From NCBI GenBank assembly GCA_014380005.1, contig JACMKT010000159.1, positions 1 to 49,491 of the forward strand: a stretch of DNA of 49,491 bases, in the 5' to 3' direction. The translations under genes were made by a program, and so were the position numbers. Below the pieces are notes generated by a model. That model had not been told where the DNA came from. It worked only from the letters and a program-made list of their open reading frames with translations, and ran no database searches. Below, in pieces: positions 9,662-19,427 of the stretch (position 1 is the stretch's first letter; each line of letters begins with the position of its first letter). The stretch is from Rhodospirillales bacterium (GTDB taxonomy: Bacteria > Pseudomonadota > Alphaproteobacteria > Rhodospirillales > Magnetospirillaceae).

Positions 9662-10101
9662 CGGGTAAGTTTCAAGGCGCGCTTCAGTTCTAGCATCCGG
9701 AGACAGGCTCGCGCGGCCTGCCCCCCCAAATTCTTGCGGGCGGGATCGGCCCGGTTCAGGGCCTGGGCTTCGTTATGCACGGTCAGTACGCCGCTGCCCA
9801 GGGCCAGCAGATGACGGGTCGCCACCTCGCTGCAGCCGTTCACGCAAGCGGTGGAGACGTGATGGTAATGGTCGCTTTCGCCACGGATGGCGGTGCCCAG
9901 CACCACGAAGCCGTCGTATTTCTGTTCCTTGGCGTTGGCGAACATTTCCAGCGCCGTGGGCAGTTCCAGCACGCCGGGCAGGGTCACCTTGTCCCAGGCC
10001 ACGCCGGCAGCGTCCAGCGCACCGGCGGCACCGGCCAACAGCATGTCGGCGAGGTGGTCGTAAAAACGCGCCTCGATGATCAGCACGCGGCTTTCGGTCA
10101 T
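9658..10101 (-). CDS. ribH: 6,7-dimethyl-8-ribityllumazine synthase
   Basis: RibH condenses 5-amino-6-ribitylaminouracil with dihydroxybutanone phosphate, the penultimate riboflavin step. The 147 residues keep the substrate loop PGVLELPTAL, FVVLGTAIRGESDHY with the catalytic His region HYHHV, and the GVLTVHNEAQALNRAD segment. ATG 10099-10101 is chosen by the family N-terminus (MTESRVLIIEARFYDHLADML). An upstream extension would overlap ribBA further and is not family-like. It is packed between ribBA and nusB. Confidence 0.95.
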   Translation of the reverse strand: MTESRVLIIEARFYDHLADMLLAGAAGALDAAGVAWDKVTLPGVLELPTALEMFANAKEQKYDGFVVLGTAIRGESDHYHHVSTACVNGCSEVATRHLLALGSGVLTVHNEAQALNRADPARKNLGGQAARACLRMLELKRALKLTR

Positions 10102-10114
10102 GAACTCTTCCTCG

Positions 10115-11239
10115 TCACGCGGCCGGAATGGACCGCTGCTCGACCACTTCCAGGCCGAAGCCCTCAAGGCCGATGATGGTCTTCTTGGTGTTGGACAACA
10201 GGATCATGTCGCGCACGCCCAGGTCCAGCAGGATTTGCGCACCGATGCCGTAATCCCGCAACTCGGTGGGGGCCGGGCGCTGATCCAATTGGGCGCGGAC
10301 GCGGTCGGACAGGCTGGTAGGGCGCGGCTCGCGCACCAGAACCACCACGCCACGGCCATGCTCGGCAATCATTTCCATGGCGGAATGGAGCTGGCCGGCC
10401 TTGCCCGAGCCCTGGTCGCCCAGCACGTCGTCAAGGATGTTGACGGCATGGACGCGGACCATGACCGGACCGCCACCCTCACGCGAGATGTCGCCCTTCA
10501 CCAGGGCGATGTGCTCGGCATAGGCCACTTGGTTCACATAGACGACCATGCGCCAATCCTCGCCCCATTTGGAATGGAACGGCGCCTCCAACTCACGCCG
10601 GACGATCTTGTCATGGCGGCGGCGATAGGCGATCAGATCGGCGATGGTGGCGATCTTCAGCCCGTGCAACTGGGCGAACTTCACCAGATCAGGCAGACGG
10701 GCCATGGTGCCGTCGTCGTTCATGATCTCGCAGATCACGCCCGACGGGTTCAGGCCGGCCAGCCGCGCGATATCCACCGCCGCTTCCGTATGGCCGGCGC
10801 GTACCAAGGCACCGCCGTCACGGGCCATCAGCGGGAAGACGTGGCCCGGCGTGACGATATCGTGGGCATTCTTCTCGGGGTCGATGGCAACCTGCACGGT
10901 GCGGGCGCGGTCGGCGGCGGAAATGCCGGTGGTTACCCCTTCGCGGGCCTCGATGGAAATGGTGAAGGCCGTCTGCATGCGGGTGCCATTATCGGGGCTC
11001 ATGGGCTTGAGGCCCAATTGCTCGCAGCGGGCGCGAGTCAGTGACAGGCAGATCAGGCCTCGGCCATAACGGGCCATGAAATTGACGGCTTCCGGGGTCG
11101 CCATCTGGGCCGGAATGACCAAATCGCCCTCGTTCTCGCGGTCTTCGTCGTCCACCAGGATGAACATGCGACCGCTACGGGCCTCGTCGATGATCTCCTC
11201 GATGGAGGAGAGGTAGTCATGATACTCCGAGACTGCCAC
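10115..11239 (-). CDS. ribB: 3,4-dihydroxy-2-butanone-4-phosphate synthase with degenerate GTP cyclohydrolase II domain
   Basis: The N-terminal RibB domain (about residues 1-205) makes dihydroxybutanone phosphate. It has the acidic motif VDDEDRENEGDL, the NGTRMQTAFTIS and TPGHVFPLMARDGGALVRAGHTEAAVD segments, and CEIMNDDGTMAR. The C-terminal half aligns with GTP cyclohydrolase II but lacks the three zinc Cys. Where RibA has HSECLTGDVFGS...CDCG this protein has HAVNILDDVLGD...GKAG. It is therefore probably RibB plus an inactive RibA-like domain, so GTP cyclohydrolase II should be encoded elsewhere. The GTG at 11237-11239 follows an AAAGGGA ribosome site; a longer start at 11272 would overlap ribE. 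It would be annotated automatically as bifunctional RibBA. Confidence 0.9.
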   Translation of the reverse strand: MAVSEYHDYLSSIEEIIDEARSGRMFILVDDEDRENEGDLVIPAQMATPEAVNFMARYGRGLICLSLTRARCEQLGLKPMSPDNGTRMQTAFTISIEAREGVTTGISAADRARTVQVAIDPEKNAHDIVTPGHVFPLMARDGGALVRAGHTEAAVDIARLAGLNPSGVICEIMNDDGTMARLPDLVKFAQLHGLKIATIADLIAYRRRHDKIVRRELEAPFHSKWGEDWRMVVYVNQVAYAEHIALVKGDISREGGGPVMVRVHAVNILDDVLGDQGSGKAGQLHSAMEMIAEHGRGVVVLVREPRPTSLSDRVRAQLDQRPAPTELRDYGIGAQILLDLGVRDMILLSNTKKTIIGLEGFGLEVVEQRSIPAA

Positions 11240-11243
11240 CGAA

Positions 11244-11837
11244 CTAATCCCTTTCCAGAAGGCGGGCAACATAGCGCGCGAGCATGTCTATTTCCATATT
11301 CACGCAATCGCCTTCGCGCAAGCGACCGAAGGTGGTCACAGCCTGCGTGTGGGGAATGACATTGATACCGAAATGCCGTCCGTCAACCTCGTTGACAGTC
11401 AACGACACGCCATCCAGCGCCACCGAACCCTTGGGCGCCACGAACTTCGCCAGGGCCACCGGGGCCTCGAAGGTAAAGCGCATGGATTCGTTCTCGGGGC
11501 GGATGCTGACCACACGGGCAACACCGTCCACGTGACCCGAAACGATGTGGCCGCCCAGTTCGTCGCCCACCTTGCAGGCGCGTTCCAGATTGACCCGCGT
11601 GCCTTCCTGCCAATCGCCCAGGGTGGTCTTGGACAAGGTCTCGTCCGAAGCCTGGATCACGTACCAATCAGGACCCGTTTCGATGACGGTCAGGCACACG
11701 CCGTTATGGGCGATGGAGGCGCCGATATCCACCGTGGACAGGTCGTAGCTGGTTGCGATCTCGAAACGGGCGTCTTGACCTTGGCCACGAACGACCCGGC
11801 GCACTTCACCCAAATCGGTGACGATGCCTGTGAACAT
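11244..11837 (-). CDS. ribE: Riboflavin synthase alpha chain
   Basis: Riboflavin synthase dismutates two lumazines to riboflavin. The 197 residues have the duplicated lumazine-binding barrel: MFTGIVTDLGEV with SIAHNGVCLTV in the first half, and LGGHIVSGHVDGVA with SVALDGVSLTVNEVDG in the second. ATG 11835-11837 lies 9 bases after AAGGAG. The upstream GTG is too close to that site. It lies between ribD and ribBA in the rib operon. The symbol follows the E. coli-style ribE/ribC naming. Confidence 0.95.
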   Translation of the reverse strand: MFTGIVTDLGEVRRVVRGQGQDARFEIATSYDLSTVDIGASIAHNGVCLTVIETGPDWYVIQASDETLSKTTLGDWQEGTRVNLERACKVGDELGGHIVSGHVDGVARVVSIRPENESMRFTFEAPVALAKFVAPKGSVALDGVSLTVNEVDGRHFGINVIPHTQAVTTFGRLREGDCVNMEIDMLARYVARLLERD

Positions 11838-11850
11838 CGGCACGTACTCC

Positions 11851-12978
11851 TTAGATTTTCTTATAGATTTCCACGACGTCCTCGGCCACGGGCCGAATCT
11901 CGACGCGTTCGAAACGAGGGGTCTGGGCCAGATGGTCCACGCCGAAGGCCACCGCCGCCGGCAATCCGTCGCCGCCCATCAGCCGGGCCGAGCGGAACCA
12001 CACCAAACGATCCACCAGACCGGCACGCAGCAGACCGGCGGCCAGATGGGCACCGCCTTCCACCAGCACGCGGGTGACGCCGCTTTCGGCCAGCACCATC
12101 AGGGCGGCGCCCAGATCCACGGTGTGATCGGGACCTTCGGGGATTTCCACCACATCCACACCGGCATCCTGGAATGCCTCGATGCGGGCATCATCGCCGC
12201 CTTCCAGCGTCAGCACCCAGGTGGGGATTTCGTTGGCGGTGGCGACCACTTTACTGGTCAGCGGCAGCCGCAACCGGCCATCCACCACCACCCGCACGGG
12301 CGAGCGGTCTTCCAGGCCGGGCAGACGGCAGGTCAATTCGGGATCGTCGGCCAGCGCGGTGCCGCTGCCCACCATGATCACGTCATGTTCGGCGCGCAGC
12401 ACATGGGCCAGTGCCCGCGAGGCCTCGCAGGTGATCCACTTGCTTTCGCCGGAATGGGTGGCGATGCGGCCATCCAAGGTGGTGGCCAGCTTCAGCGTTA
12501 CCAACGGCCTGCCGTCGCGGACCTTAAGGAAAAAGCCGGCGTTCAGCTCTGCCGCTTCGTCGGCGCAAACACCCACGGTAACGGCCATGCCTGCGTCGCG
12601 CAGCATATTCATGCCCTGGCCGGACACCCGTGGGTCGGGGTCTTCCATGGCGGCGACCACACGGGCGATGCCCGCCTGGATCAGCGCTTCGGCGCAGGGC
12701 GCGGTCTTGCCGTGATGGGAACAGGGTTCCAGGGTGACATAGGCGGTGGCGCCGCGCGCCCCCTCCCCGGCCATGGCCAGTGCCTCGGTCTCGGCATGGG
12801 GGCGGCCGCCGGGCTGAGTCCAGCCACGTCCGACCACGCGCCCATCCTTGACGATGACGCATCCCACGGAAGGATTGGGCCACACATTGCCAAGGCCACG
12901 CCGGGCTAATGCCAGCGCGGCCCGCATGTGGGCACGGTCACTATCAGCCGGGGCGATATCAGTCGTCGTCGTGTTCAC
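11851..12978 (-). CDS. ribD: Bifunctional pyrimidine deaminase / reductase RibD
   Basis: RibD deaminates and then reduces the pyrimidine intermediate of riboflavin synthesis. The deaminase domain (about residues 15-155) has NPSVGCVIV, the zinc motif HAETEAL and the [16 protein letters not shown] motif. The reductase domain starts at about 165 with [17 protein letters not shown] and ends with [13 protein letters not shown]. The likely start is GTG 12976-12978, which overlaps the nrdR 3' end by 20 bases; a later ATG at 12927 would cut into the conserved first helix. It starts the rib block after nrdR. Confidence 0.94.
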   Translation of the reverse strand: MNTTTTDIAPADSDRAHMRAALALARRGLGNVWPNPSVGCVIVKDGRVVGRGWTQPGGRPHAETEALAMAGEGARGATAYVTLEPCSHHGKTAPCAEALIQAGIARVVAAMEDPDPRVSGQGMNMLRDAGMAVTVGVCADEAAELNAGFFLKVRDGRPLVTLKLATTLDGRIATHSGESKWITCEASRALAHVLRAEHDVIMVGSGTALADDPELTCRLPGLEDRSPVRVVVDGRLRLPLTSKVVATANEIPTWVLTLEGGDDARIEAFQDAGVDVVEIPEGPDHTVDLGAALMVLAESGVTRVLVEGGAHLAAGLLRAGLVDRLVWFRSARLMGGDGLPAAVAFGVDHLAQTPRFERVEIRPVAEDVVEIYKKI

Positions 12979-13423
12979 CCACCATCTTTCCCAAGAATTC
13001 CTCGAAGTCTTTGGCTTCGCGGAAATTGCGGTAAACCGAGGCGTAACGGACATAGGCGACCTTGTCGAGGTCCATCAGCACGTCCATCACCAACTCGCCG
13101 ATGTACTTCGACGGCACCTCATTCTCGCCCATGCTTTCCAGCCGGCGATGGATGCCGTTGACGATACGCTCGATCTGGTCTTCGTCCACGGGGCGCTTAC
13201 GCAGCGCGATCCGCAACGACTTGACCAGTTTCTCGCGGTCGAACGGTGTGCGCAAGCCGTCCTTCTTGATGACCACCAGATCACGGATTTGGACGCGTTC
13301 AAAAGTGGTGAAGCGCGACCCGCAGGCGGGACAGGACCGCCGACGGCGAATGGCCGAGTTATCCTCGGTCGGACGCGAATCCTTCACCTGGGTGTCGTCG
13401 TGACCACAGAACGGACAACGCAT
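12959..13423 (-). CDS. nrdR: Transcriptional repressor NrdR
   Basis: NrdR represses ribonucleotide reductase genes by binding NrdR boxes when loaded with dATP/ATP. The 154 residues start with a zinc ribbon (Cys3, Cys6, Cys31, Cys34), then [17 protein letters not shown], and an ATP-cone domain ([22 protein letters not shown] and [23 protein letters not shown]). It lies between glyA and ribD, a conserved alphaproteobacterial order. Confidence 0.97.
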   Translation of the reverse strand: MRCPFCGHDDTQVKDSRPTEDNSAIRRRRSCPACGSRFTTFERVQIRDLVVIKKDGLRTPFDREKLVKSLRIALRKRPVDEDQIERIVNGIHRRLESMGENEVPSKYIGELVMDVLMDLDKVAYVRYASVYRNFREAKDFEEFLGKMVGEHDDD

Positions 13424-13483
13424 TGGACTTTCCCCCAGATGTGACGAAGACCTCCCCCCGGAGGCCTCCGCCCACCTTGTTCG

Positions 13484-14761
13484 TTACGAATAGATCGGGA
13501 AACGGCGGCACAGTTCCGCCACTTCCGCCCGGGCCTTCTTTTCGGCAGCCGAGTTGTCTTCGGGATTAGCAGCCAAGCCGTCCAGCACGTCGCCGATCAG
13601 CTCGCCCACCTTCTTGAATTCCTCGACACCGAAGCCACGGGTGGTGGCCGCCGGGGTGCCCAGGCGGACGCCCGAGGTGATGGTCGGCTTTTCCGGGTCG
13701 AACGGGATGCCGTTCTTGTTGCAGGTCATGCCGGCATGCTCAAGGCTGGCCTCGGCGGCCTTGCCGGTCAGGTTCTTGGGACGCAGATCCACCAGCATCA
13801 GATGCGAGTCGGTGCCGCCGGAAACGATGGCGAGGCCGCGGCGCACCAGGGTGTCGGCCAAGGCGCGGGCATTGGCGACCACCTGATGGGCGTAGTCCTT
13901 GAACTCGGGACGCAGCGCCTCGCCGAAGGCCACGGCCTTGCCGGCGATGACATGCATCAACGGGCCGCCCTGGATGCCGGGGAAGATGGCCGAGTTGATC
14001 TTCTTGGCGATGGCTTCGTCATTGGTCAGGATCATGCCGCCACGGGGACCGCGCAGGGTCTTGTGGGTGGTGGTGGTGACCACATGGGCGTGCGGGAACG
14101 GGCTGGGATAGGACCCGCCGGCCACCAGACCGGCGAAGTGGGCCATGTCCACCATGAACAGCGCGCCGACCTCGTCCGCGATCTTGCGGAAGCGGGCGAA
14201 GTCGATGGTGCGGGGATAGGCCGAACCGCCGGCGATGATCAGCTTCGGCTTGTGTTCCTTGGCCAGGGCCTCGACCTCGTCGAAGTCGATCTGGGCGTCC
14301 TGCAGGCGCACGCCGTACTGGACCGCGTTGAACCACTTGCCCGACTGGTTGGGCGCGGCGCCGTGGGTCAGGTGACCGCCGGCGGCCAGGGACATGCCCA
14401 TGATGGTGTCGCCGGGCTTGACCAGGGCCATGAACACGCCTTGATTGGCCTGCGAGCCCGAGCTGGGCTGCACGTTGGCGAACTGGCAGCCGAAGATCTG
14501 GCAGGCGCGGTCGATGGCCAGCTTCTCGACAACGTCCACGAACTCGCAACCGCCGTAATAGCGCTTACCGGGATAGCCTTCGGCATATTTGTTGGTCAGG
14601 ACCGAGCCCTGGGCCTCCAGCACCGCCTTGGAGACGATGTTCTCGGAAGCGATCAGCTCGATCTGGTCCTGCTGGCGCTTCAGCTCCTGGGAGATGGCGG
14701 CGAAGACGTCGGCATCGCGCTCGGCCAGCGGCGTGCGGAAGAAGGTCTCGGTGGCGGTCAT
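13484..14761 (-). CDS. glyA: Serine hydroxymethyltransferase
   Basis: GlyA interconverts serine and glycine with tetrahydrofolate, the main source of one-carbon units. The 425 residues contain the PLP-lysine motif [16 protein letters not shown], the N-terminal [12 protein letters not shown] and the YYGGCEFVD segment. ATG 14759-14761 gives the family N-terminus; the frame is open to 14830 but that extension is not conserved. It lies 25 bases after rpiB. The gap to nrdR (13424-13483) has a GGAGGCCTCC palindrome that may attenuate transcription. Confidence 0.97.
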   Translation of the reverse strand: MTATETFFRTPLAERDADVFAAISQELKRQQDQIELIASENIVSKAVLEAQGSVLTNKYAEGYPGKRYYGGCEFVDVVEKLAIDRACQIFGCQFANVQPSSGSQANQGVFMALVKPGDTIMGMSLAAGGHLTHGAAPNQSGKWFNAVQYGVRLQDAQIDFDEVEALAKEHKPKLIIAGGSAYPRTIDFARFRKIADEVGALFMVDMAHFAGLVAGGSYPSPFPHAHVVTTTTHKTLRGPRGGMILTNDEAIAKKINSAIFPGIQGGPLMHVIAGKAVAFGEALRPEFKDYAHQVVANARALADTLVRRGLAIVSGGTDSHLMLVDLRPKNLTGKAAEASLEHAGMTCNKNGIPFDPEKPTITSGVRLGTPAATTRGFGVEEFKKVGELIGDVLDGLAANPEDNSAAEKKARAEVAELCRRFPIYS

Positions 14762-14786
14762 CGAAGGTCTTTCGTGCAAGGTGGGA

Positions 14787-15236
14787 TCAACGCTCGCCGT
14801 TCTCGGCCAGCTTGGCAACACGGCGGGCATGGCGTCCGCCTTCGAATTCGGTATTCAGGAAGATGTCCAGGCAGTCCTTGGCGACGTCGGGGCCGATGGT
14901 GCGCCCCCCCAGCACCAGAACATTGGCGTCGTTATGCAGGCGGCACATACGCGCGCCATAGGCATCGTGCACCAAAGCGGCGCGCACATGGGCGAAGCGG
15001 TTGGCGGCGATGGAGATGCCGATGCCCGAACCGCAGATCAGCACGCCGCGCGCGGCCTTGCCCTGCTTCAGCGCATCGGCCATGGCCACGGCGAAGTCGG
15101 GGTAGTCTACGGATTGCGCCCCGTCGGTGCCCAAATCGAGCACGGCGAACCCCGCCCCTTCCAATTGCTTGGCGAGAAGGGTTTTCAACTCGACGCCGCC
15201 GTGGTCCGAGGCCAGCGCGATGGTTTCCATGGTCAT
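14787..15236 (-). CDS. rpiB: Ribose-5-phosphate isomerase B
   Basis: RpiB interconverts ribose-5-phosphate and ribulose-5-phosphate, the latter being the substrate of RibB in the same operon. The 149 residues start [13 protein letters not shown] and hold the active-site Cys motif [17 protein letters not shown] and the [12 protein letters not shown] segment. Two in-frame ATGs (15236 and 15230) are possible; the longer frame to 15287 is not conserved. It is the first gene of the leftward rpiB-glyA-nrdR-rib run. Confidence 0.94.
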   Translation of the reverse strand: MTMETIALASDHGGVELKTLLAKQLEGAGFAVLDLGTDGAQSVDYPDFAVAMADALKQGKAARGVLICGSGIGISIAANRFAHVRAALVHDAYGARMCRLHNDANVLVLGGRTIGPDVAKDCLDIFLNTEFEGGRHARRVAKLAENGER

Positions 15237-15536
15237 GCCGAAATGATCCCAGGCAATCAGGAGAGAACAATGGCCGGTAGATACCATATGTCGGCGTGTC
15301 TTGCCAATGCGCCACTAACTCATGGGCCATCTGCGCAGTGCCGCATGGTCTTACCATAATCGCCCGAGAACGCCGGTGCCCGCACTCCACTCCGCTAAAT
15401 GAACCAGGGATAAGCCACAGACCATTGGGGTATTGCCCTCTCCCGAATGGGGGTCATTTATTGAAATCGGCAGACTTCCAAAGAACTCATTATTCGAGAG
15501 TCGCAGATTGGAATTGACAGCGTTAATGGGTGGTGC
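15237..15536. other. Divergent intergenic region rpiB / mucR
   Basis: No gene is visible in these 300 bases. It must contain the promoters of the rpiB operon and of mucR. The stretch 15450-15530 is relatively AT-rich, as expected for a MucR autoregulatory site, but no defined box can be named. The minus strand carries TTATCCCTGGTTCAT at about 15398-15412, matching the string near 7641. Confidence 0.4.
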
Positions 15537-16034
15537 ATGATTGATTCAGCCTCTGCAAGAACCGCTGCGGATACACAAATGACTGACATCACCGCCGACA
15601 AGACCAATCGTGACGACATCCTTCGTATGGCCGTCGACGTTGTCGCCGCCTATGTGAGCAAGAACCCGTTGCCTGCCGGGCAAATCCCGGAGATCATTCA
15701 CACGGTCTATGCTTCGCTGTCTTCGTTGGAGAACGGCGCCCCCGAGGCCAAGGCCGAAGCGCCGAAGCCAGCGGTTCCGTTGAAGAAGTCGATCACTCCC
15801 GACTACATCATCTGTCTCGAAGACGGCAAAAAGCTGAAGATGCTGAAGCGGCATCTGCGCACCACTTACAACATGAACCCGGACGAGTATCGGGCCAAGT
15901 GGGGCCTGCCGCCGGACTATCCCATGGTGGCACCCAACTACGCTGCCCAGCGTTCCGACTTCGCCAAGAAGATCGGTCTTGGCCGCAAGGCCGCCGAAGG
16001 CGACGAGAAGCCGGGCCGACGCAAAACCCGCTGA
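15537..16034 (+). CDS. mucR: MucR/Ros-family transcriptional regulator
   Basis: A 165-residue zinc-finger-type regulator of the alphaproteobacterial MucR/Ros family, which controls exopolysaccharide, motility and cell-cycle genes by binding AT-rich DNA. The N-terminal oligomerisation half has ILRMAVDVVAAYVSKNPLPAGQIPEII. The C-terminal DNA-binding half has ITPDYIICLEDGKKLKMLKRHLRTTYNMNPDEYRAKWGLP and YPMVAPNYAAQRS. The second zinc Cys of Ros is Asp here, as in many MucR proteins. ATG 15537 follows a GGGTGG stretch; an internal ATG at 15579 lacks a ribosome site. The gene ends at a strong terminator and is likely autoregulated. Confidence 0.92.
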   Translation: MIDSASARTAADTQMTDITADKTNRDDILRMAVDVVAAYVSKNPLPAGQIPEIIHTVYASLSSLENGAPEAKAEAPKPAVPLKKSITPDYIICLEDGKKLKMLKRHLRTTYNMNPDEYRAKWGLPPDYPMVAPNYAAQRSDFAKKIGLGRKAAEGDEKPGRRKTR

Positions 16035-16050
16035 TCGACCCTATGACGGC

Positions 16051-16090
16051 AAAAGGCCGCGGCACCCCAAGGGTCCGCGGCCTTTTGTTT
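16051..16090 (+). terminator. Terminator of mucR
   Basis: A perfect 12-bp stem AAAAGGCCGCGG (16051-16062) / CCGCGGCCTTTT (16075-16086) is followed by GTTT, 17 bases after the mucR stop. Confidence 0.9.
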
Positions 16091-16096
16091 GGACAC

Positions 16097-16205
16097 ATTG
16101 TCATTTCGAACGAGCCGAAGGCGAGGAGAAATCTTGTTCCCGCGTTTACGGTTTTTCCGCTGAGGCGAGATTTCTCCTCAGCTTCGCTTCGTTCGAAATG
16201 ACAAT
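16097..16205. repeat. Long inverted repeat (MITE/REP-like hairpin)
   Basis: Two 38-base arms (16097-16134 and 16168-16205) are inverted copies with only a few mismatches, around a 33-base centre. The arms begin ATTGTCATTTCGAACGA. No protein frame fits. It lies between the mucR terminator and the DUF6898-type gene. The structure would form a large hairpin in RNA or single-stranded DNA and resembles dispersed intergenic palindromes. Confidence 0.8.
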
Positions 16206-16242
16206 GATATTTGCTCTTACAACATTGTGACCCTGACTTCCG

Positions 16243-16428
16243 TCAGCCACCCGTTTGCTTCGCCAAAACGTATTCCAGCTTTTTCAGCGCCGTTTGCTTA
16301 AGCCGGACTTCCCCCGCCTTAACATCGCCGACGATGGAGACTTCAAGCCCGGTCAGGCAATCGATGGCCGAGACCTTCACATAGGCACCGATTTGCCTGA
16401 ATTCGAACAGAACCTCACGGCCGGCCAT
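16243..16428 (-). CDS. Small conserved protein, DUF6898-like
   Basis: 61 residues (MAGREVLFEFRQIGAYVKV ... IDCLTGLEVSIVGD ... KKLEYVLAK). It has no signal peptide or membrane helix. The sequence matches my memory of a small alphaproteobacterial family (DUF6898) of unknown function. ATG 16428 is preceded by GGAGAG and lies 11 bases after the hydrolase remnant, as expected for a former two-gene operon. A longer frame to 16527 overlaps the remnant in another frame and is not used. Confidence 0.65.
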   Translation of the reverse strand: MAGREVLFEFRQIGAYVKVSAIDCLTGLEVSIVGDVKAGEVRLKQTALKKLEYVLAKQTGG

Positions 16429-16439
16429 CCGCCGCTCTC

Positions 16440-16694
16440 CTATGAAAACGTCAATTCTTTGCCCTGGGGCGCGAAATATTCCGCCACAGCGGCATCTGAC
16501 ACAAGTGCCAGACAATCCGGCTGCCATCGCGGCGCCTTGTCCTTATCCACCACAACAGTGCGGATGCCTTCATAAAAATCGTGGCCGGCCAGAAAACGGC
16601 AGGCGAGAACATATTCGCGCCGGATGATGGTGTCGAAATCCATGGCCCGCTCCCCTGCCCCTTCCAACACGGTCGCACTGACGGTATCGTCCAC
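16440..16694 (-). pseudogene. C-terminal remnant of 3-hydroxyisobutyryl-CoA hydrolase / enoyl-CoA hydratase-like gene
   Basis: The 84-codon frame encodes only the C-terminal end of a 3-hydroxyisobutyryl-CoA hydrolase (valine degradation). It shows a REYVLACRFLAGHDFYEGIR segment, VVDKDKAPRWQPD and a terminal AEYFAPQGKELTF. Complete enzymes have about 350 residues, and the CoA-binding and catalytic N-terminal parts are absent upstream in any frame. The remnant runs into the metY upstream region near 16700. This is most simply a deletion-derived pseudogene. Confidence 0.75.
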
Positions 16695-16906
16695 TGTCTA
16701 CGCGGCAAATTGGCGGAGAACTGACCCGGTGCAAGGGCGTTGAGCACATGTGGGCAGGCCAAAAGCACCACGCCAAAACTCGGCATCCACAGCCCCTTCC
16801 ACATAGTCTATAATTTTTATAGCCTTTTAACATTGACAACGCTTTTGCACTGTGGAATTTTTCAACCGTCGCCGCGCAGCCAGCGCGATTAACAGGAGAC
16901 CAAAGC

Positions 16907-18199
16907 ATGTCGTTGAAGAGCATTCATCCCGAGACCCTGGTTCTCCACGCCGGCTATCGCAGCGACCCCGCCACCAATGCCGTGGCTGTTCCCATCTATC
17001 AGACCACGTCCTATCAGTTCCGCGACACCGAGCATGCCGGCAATCTGTTCGCGCTCAAGGAATTGGGCAATATCTACACCCGTATCATGAACCCCACCAC
17101 CGACGTGCTTGAACAGCGCTTGGCTGCCCTGGAAGGCGGCGTCGCCGCCCTGGCGCTGGCGTCCGGTCAGGCGGCCAGCACCTTCGCCATTCTGAACGTG
17201 GCGTCCGCCGGTGACAACTTCATCACCTCCACCGATCTTTACGGTGGCACCTGGAACCTGTTCGCCAACGTCTTCAAGCAGTTGGGCATCGAGGCCCGCT
17301 TCGTCGATCCCGCCGATCCCGAGGCCTTCGTCCGCGCCACCGACGAGCGCACCCGCGCCTGGTACGCCGAAACCCTGCCCAATCCCAAGCTGCAGGTATT
17401 CCCCATCGCCGAGGTCGCCAAGCTGGCCGACAAGGTCGGTGTGCCGCTGATCATCGACAACACCGCCGCCCCCATCATCGCCAAGCCGTTGGCCTTGGGC
17501 GCCCATATCGTCGTCTATTCGACCACCAAATATATCGGCGGCCACGGCACCTCCATCGGCGGCGCCATCATCGATAGCGGCAAGTTCGACTGGGAAAAGC
17601 ACGCCAAGCGCTTCCCCCTGCTGAACGAGCCCGACCCCAGCTATCACGGCGCCGTGTGGACCCAGGCGGTCAAGCCGTTGGGCCCCATCGCGTACATTCT
17701 GCGCGCCCGCGTCACCTTGCTGCGCGACATCGGTGCCGCCACCAGCCCGTTCAACGCCTTCCAGACCATCCAAGGGCTGGAAACCTTGCCGTTGCGCATC
17801 CGCGCTCACAACCAGAATGCTCTAGCGGTGGCGGACTATCTGGCCAAGCACCCCAAGGTGGCCTCGGTCATTCACCCCAGCCAGCAGACCGGTGAGCACC
17901 GCCGCCGGGCTGATGCGGTACTGAAGGGCGGCTATGGCGGGCTGGTGGGCTTCGAGCTGAAAGACGGCGCCGAGGCGGGCAAGCGCTTCATCGACAAGCT
18001 GGAGCTGTTCTACCACGTGGCCAATATCGGCGACGCCCGCTCCCTGGCCATTCACCCGGCCAGCACCACCCACTCGCAGCTGTCCACCGAGGACCAGTTG
18101 GCCACCGGCGTGACGCCGGGCTATGTGCGCCTGTCCGTGGGCATCGAGCACATTGACGATATCATTGCCGATTTGGCGCAGGCCCTCGAAGTTGCCTGA
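16907..18199 (+). CDS. metY: O-acetylhomoserine sulfhydrylase (aminocarboxypropyltransferase)
   Basis: A PLP enzyme that makes homocysteine from O-acetylhomoserine and sulfide (direct sulfhydrylation). The 430 residues follow the Cys/Met metabolism fold: TLVLHAGYRSDP, YTRIMNPTTDVLEQRLAALEGG, LIIDNTAAPIIAKPL and the PLP-lysine motif VYSTTKYIGGHGT. The long insertion around residues 215-260 (KHAKRFPLLNEPDPSYHG) is typical of MetY rather than MetB/MetZ. The ribosome site is AGGAGA. Upstream, TTGACA at 16833-16838 may be a -35 box. A strong terminator follows. Confidence 0.95.
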   Translation: MSLKSIHPETLVLHAGYRSDPATNAVAVPIYQTTSYQFRDTEHAGNLFALKELGNIYTRIMNPTTDVLEQRLAALEGGVAALALASGQAASTFAILNVASAGDNFITSTDLYGGTWNLFANVFKQLGIEARFVDPADPEAFVRATDERTRAWYAETLPNPKLQVFPIAEVAKLADKVGVPLIIDNTAAPIIAKPLALGAHIVVYSTTKYIGGHGTSIGGAIIDSGKFDWEKHAKRFPLLNEPDPSYHGAVWTQAVKPLGPIAYILRARVTLLRDIGAATSPFNAFQTIQGLETLPLRIRAHNQNALAVADYLAKHPKVASVIHPSQQTGEHRRRADAVLKGGYGGLVGFELKDGAEAGKRFIDKLELFYHVANIGDARSLAIHPASTTHSQLSTEDQLATGVTPGYVRLSVGIEHIDDIIADLAQALEVA

Positions 18200-18209
18200 C
18201 GTAGCCTGA

Positions 18210-19283
<1,074 letters not shown>

Positions 19284-19303
19284 ACAAAAGCAAAAACCAG
19301 GAG

Positions 19304-19414
19304 CAACACGGATAAACGCGGATGACGGCTTCGCCGTCGCACGGATGAACACGGATTAAGAATTTTTATTCCTTATCCGTGTTCATCCGTGGATATCCGT
19401 GTCCATCCGTGTTG
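19304..19414. repeat. Nested inverted repeat built from CACGGAT units
   Basis: Outer arms CAACACGGAT (19304-19313) and ATCCGTGTTG (19405-19414) enclose 17-base perfect arms (19340-19356 and 19375-19391). A small GACGGC/GCCGTC hairpin lies at 19324-19338. The unit ACGGAT recurs throughout. It lies between the convergent hemB and GH17 genes and is followed by a T run, so it can also act as a terminator. Similar CACGGATGAACACGGAT strings are widespread intergenic repeats in bacteria. Confidence 0.8.
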
Positions 19415-19427
19415 CGCCTGATTTTTT

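Noticed and set aside
16097-16205. CRISPR-like repeat
   Set aside because: Only one inverted pair is present; there are no direct repeats with regular spacers anywhere in the window.
16700-16906. SAM-type riboswitch upstream of metY
   Set aside because: Looked for because metY leaders in alphaproteobacteria can carry SAM-II; the conserved core and pseudoknot pairing are not visible here, so none is called.
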